From the NCBI GenBank assembly GCA_050292445.1, contig JBNKLQ010000124.1, positions 1-16,855 on the forward strand: DNA of 16,855 nt, written 5' to 3'. Position numbers and translations under genes: made by a program. Under the pieces are notes generated by a model that worked only from the letters and a program-made list of their open reading frames with translations, was not told the origin of the DNA and ran no database searches. This DNA is from Leptofilum sp050292445. GTDB taxonomy: Bacteria > Chloroflexota > Anaerolineae > Promineifilales > Promineifilaceae. This document shows, piece by piece, positions 14,622-16,855 of the stretch. Position 1 is the first letter of the stretch, and every line of letters begins with the position of its first letter.

Positions 14622-14658
14622 ACAGGCGCTGGATTTACGAATCCAGCGCCTGTTTTTG
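14622..14658 (+). terminator. Intrinsic terminator after hsp20
   Basis: ACAGGCGCTGGATT (14622-14635) and AATCCAGCGCCTGT (14640-14653) form a perfect 14-bp stem with a 4-base loop and a TTTTTG tail. Confidence 0.95.
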
Positions 14659-14831
14659 TGTGTGCAGATCATCAAAAAATTGTGTATATGAATCTCTAAC
14701 GGCCGTCTTACACAAATCATATGCAAATTACGCACAATACAAGTCAGGTTTTATGTTAAAAGAAACCGATCAGATCAAAAAAACAATCGCTTAAAAACAA
14801 GAAGCAAAATTGTATTGAGAGGAGTATAACC

Positions 14832-16739
14832 ATGAGCAAAATAATTGGTATCGACTTAGGGACAACCAACTCTGTCGTCACCACAATGGAAGGTGGCGAT
14901 GCCGTCGTGATTCCATCGGCTGAAGGAGGCAATACTACCCCCTCCATCGTCGCCTTCAATAAGAAAGGTGAGCGGCTGGTGGGGCAAACTGCCAAGCGGC
15001 AAGCAGTGGTTAATCCCGATAACACCATCTACTCTGTGAAGCGTTTAATGGGTCGTCGTATTGATTCTGAAGAAACCAAGCATACGCAGGGAATGGTGCC
15101 TTACGAAATTGTCGCAGGACCGCAGCAAGACGCCCGCGTCAAAGTACCCATTGTAGACAAAACCTATTCACCGCAAGAAATTTCCGCTTTCATCCTGCAA
15201 AAACTAAAGCGAGATGCAGAAGCTTACCTGGGCACCAACATTGCCCAAGCGGTCATTACCGTACCCGCCTACTTCAACGATAGTCAACGGCAGGCTACCA
15301 AGGATGCCGGTAAAATTGCCGGTTTGGAAGTATTACGCATCATCAATGAACCAACGGCCGCAGCTCTGGCTTACGGCTTAGAAAAAAAAGAAGACCAAAC
15401 CATCCTGGTGTTTGACCTCGGTGGCGGTACGTTCGACGTCTCTGTACTGGAAGTAGGTGACGGCGTGGTAGAAGTAAAAGCGACCCATGGGGACACCCAT
15501 TTGGGCGGCGACGACTGGGATCAGCGCATTGTGGCCTGGATGATCGACGAGTTTAAGCGAGATCAGGGCATCGACCTGAGCCAGGACCGGCAGGCCTTAC
15601 AGCGGCTACGCGAAGCGGCAGAAAAAGCTAAAATCGAACTGTCATCTTTGATGCAGACTGAGCTAAACCTGCCCTTCATCACTGCCGATGCCAACGGGCC
15701 AAAGCATTTGCAACTAACACTAACCCGCGCTAAATTCGAGCAACTCACCGAAGATTTGGTACAGCGTTGCCGCCAGCCATTTGAAGAAGCACTGGCTGAC
15801 GCTGGTTTATCGGCCAAGAAAATAGATGAAGTTGTGCTGGTCGGCGGATCCACTCGAATGCCAATGATTCAGGAATTGGTGCAAGGTTTAACCAATAAAG
15901 CGCCAAACAAAAGTGTGAATCCCGACGAAGTTGTGGCATTGGGAGCAGCTATTCAAGGTGGTGTGCTGGCTGGCGACGTGAAAGATGTGCTGCTGCTGGA
16001 CGTGACACCGCTGAGCCTGGGTCTGGAAACGTTGGGTGGCGTGATGACGCCGCTGATTCCGCGCAACACCACAATCCCAACCCGCAAAACGGAAACGTTT
16101 AGTACGGCCGAAGATAGCCAAACGGCCGTTGACGTCCACGTTCTGCAAGGTGAGCGCCCAATGGCCAAAGACAACAAAACCTTGGGCATGTTCCGTTTGG
16201 ACGGAATCCCGCCTGCCCCGCGCGGTTTGCCCCAAATTGAGGTAACATTCGACATTGATGCCAACGGCATCTTGGATGTCACTGCCAAAGATAAGGCAAC
16301 AGGCAAAGAACAGAAGATTCAGATCACCGCGTCCACCAATCTGTCCGAATCTGAAGTTGAAAACATGGTCAACGCCGCTAAGCAGCATGAAGCTGAGGAC
16401 AGCAAGCTGCGGGAACTGATTCAGGTACGTAACCAGGCAGATCAAATGATTTATGCCACGGAAAAGAGCTTGAACGAGCTAGGCGATAAGGTTGCTGAAG
16501 CTGAGAAGACCAAGATTGAAGGTATGATTGCTGAACTAAAAACGGCCGTAACCACCGAAGACACCACCCAAATTAAGAACCTGACCGAGCAGTTGCAGCA
16601 AGCCAGCTACGCGCTGAGCCAGCAGCTGTACCAGACACAGGAACAGCCTGGCAGCACCGGTAGCACCAATGGTCACAGCAATGGCAATGGTCACGAGAAT
16701 CCGGATGACGTCGTAGAAGGTGAATTCCAGGAGATGTAA
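14832..16739 (+). CDS. dnaK: Molecular chaperone DnaK (Hsp70)
   Basis: Full-length 635-residue Hsp70, the ATP-driven cytoplasmic chaperone that works with DnaJ and GrpE. All three signatures are visible: IDLGTTNSVV (7-16), VFDLGGGTFDVSV (193-205) and VVLVGGSTRMP (334-344). The interdomain linker DVLLLDVTP is at 385-393. The nucleotide-binding domain has the insert after RLMGRR found in Gram-negative-type and chloroflexal DnaK. The substrate-binding domain ends in a helical lid, then a flexible tail rich in Gly/Asn/Ser and the usual acidic end (VVEGEFQEM). The ATG follows GAGAGGAG by seven bases. The 14659-14831 leader has one ACGGCCGT (14699), no CIRCE element and no clear promoter. A dnaJ-like start follows about 100 bases downstream. 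Confidence 0.98.
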   Translation: MSKIIGIDLGTTNSVVTTMEGGDAVVIPSAEGGNTTPSIVAFNKKGERLVGQTAKRQAVVNPDNTIYSVKRLMGRRIDSEETKHTQGMVPYEIVAGPQQDARVKVPIVDKTYSPQEISAFILQKLKRDAEAYLGTNIAQAVITVPAYFNDSQRQATKDAGKIAGLEVLRIINEPTAAALAYGLEKKEDQTILVFDLGGGTFDVSVLEVGDGVVEVKATHGDTHLGGDDWDQRIVAWMIDEFKRDQGIDLSQDRQALQRLREAAEKAKIELSSLMQTELNLPFITADANGPKHLQLTLTRAKFEQLTEDLVQRCRQPFEEALADAGLSAKKIDEVVLVGGSTRMPMIQELVQGLTNKAPNKSVNPDEVVALGAAIQGGVLAGDVKDVLLLDVTPLSLGLETLGGVMTPLIPRNTTIPTRKTETFSTAEDSQTAVDVHVLQGERPMAKDNKTLGMFRLDGIPPAPRGLPQIEVTFDIDANGILDVTAKDKATGKEQKIQITASTNLSESEVENMVNAAKQHEAEDSKLRELIQVRNQADQMIYATEKSLNELGDKVAEAEKTKIEGMIAELKTAVTTEDTTQIKNLTEQLQQASYALSQQLYQTQEQPGSTGSTNGHSNGNGHENPDDVVEGEFQEM

Positions 16740-16754
16740 TTTCACACACATTGT

Positions 16755-16818
16755 AGGGCGAGGCAGGTGGAAAAACCCTCTCCAAGCGAAACAACTCCGT
16801 CTCCACCTGCCTCACCCT
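16755..16818. repeat. Long-loop inverted repeat D between dnaK and next gene
   Basis: AGGGCGAGGCAGGTGGA (16755-16771) pairs with TCCACCTGCCTCACCCT (16802-16818) at 16 of 17 positions over a 30-base loop. It begins 16 bases after the dnaK stop and lacks a U-tract. It may lower read-through, mark mRNA processing or stabilise the dnaK message. Confidence 0.7.
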
Positions 16819-16838
16819 CTTAAGATTAGGAAGGGCCA

Positions 16839-16855
16839 ATGGACTATAAGGATTA
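16839..16855 (+). CDS. Start of a gene cut by the window edge, probably dnaJ-type
   Basis: Only the first five codons are visible (MDYKD), preceded by AGGAAGGG (16828-16835). MDYKDYY is a very common opening of DnaJ/CbpA-type J-domain proteins, and the place right after dnaK fits, so a dnaJ-family co-chaperone is likely. The call rests on five residues and position only. Confidence 0.5.

Larger units (their letters stand above)
2809..16549. repeat. Highly iterated palindrome ACGGCCGT, 19 copies
   Basis: Exact copies start at 2809, 3521, 3843, 4050, 4075, 4601, 5179, 5454, 6366, 6437, 7168, 7297, 9651, 9936, 10356, 13691, 14699, 16122 and 16542. Seventeen are in genes: ten read as Thr-Ala-Val, four in the Gly-Arg frame, three in the Arg-Pro frame. 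Two are intergenic. One-mismatch forms such as GCGGCCGT (368, 10164, 11401, 14297), TCGGCCGT (6764, 8164, 10752) and ACGGCCGA are also frequent. Comparable in style to HIP1 (GCGATCGC) of cyanobacteria. Confidence 0.9.

Noticed and set aside
14597..14831. CIRCE/HrcA operator before dnaK
   Set aside because: No TTAGCACTC-type inverted repeat is present on either strand before dnaK or hsp20.

Overview
The window looks like a chromosomal segment from a member of the Chloroflexota (Anaerolineae/Caldilineae-like). This rests on family resemblance recalled from memory, not on a search. The hints are a DUF3352-type membrane-anchored protein, a large secreted nuclease of lamin-tail/EEP/RTX type, class IV aminotransferases of unusual subtypes, and intergenic DNA full of small dispersed palindromic repeats. 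GC is moderate. The most striking global property is the octameric palindrome ACGGCCGT, found 19 times in 16.9 kb (about 0.3 expected by chance). It occurs in all three coding frames and between genes.

Layout, left to right. 1-2725: an OsmC-type peroxidase, then a tight plus-strand run of a Crp/Fnr-type regulator, a YdcZ-family small membrane protein and a GNAT acetyltransferase. This stretch is visibly AT-richer than its surroundings and has no copy of the octamer. 2728-3456: a nitrilase-superfamily hydrolase, the last gene of that run, which overlaps tail-to-tail by 4 nt with a minus-strand SAM-dependent methyltransferase (3453-4253). 4254-4541: non-coding, made of several dispersed-repeat fragments. 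4542-7216: three minus-strand genes that could be one transcript read right to left: a canonical class IV aminotransferase, a non-canonical class IV aminotransferase-like protein, and a sulfotransferase-fold protein. 7542-9260: the DUF3352-like protein. 9591-13163: an exported multidomain nuclease with a leader that looks highly structured. 13373-13909: a polytopic membrane protein of unknown role. 14126-16855: a heat-shock cluster of hsp20, dnaK and probably the first codons of a dnaJ-type gene.

How the genes may work together. The most interesting set is 4542-7216. The sulfotransferase-like protein and the non-canonical aminotransferase-like protein resemble the two halves of a fused plant protein annotated 'branched-chain-amino-acid aminotransferase-like'. 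In the bacterial aminotransferase half, the residues expected to be the PLP lysine and the pyridine-nitrogen glutamate both appear substituted. The three genes may therefore form a little-described functional unit. The nuclease probably degrades extracellular DNA, and the hsp20/dnaK/dnaJ genes serve protein quality control.

Two kinds of 3' hairpin occur. Genes ending at 9260, 13163, 13909 and 14596 have classic U-tailed terminators. osmC, dnaK and the three minus-strand genes of 4542-7216 are instead followed by long-arm, long-loop inverted repeats without a U-tract. No tRNA, rRNA, CRISPR array, transposase or origin was seen.
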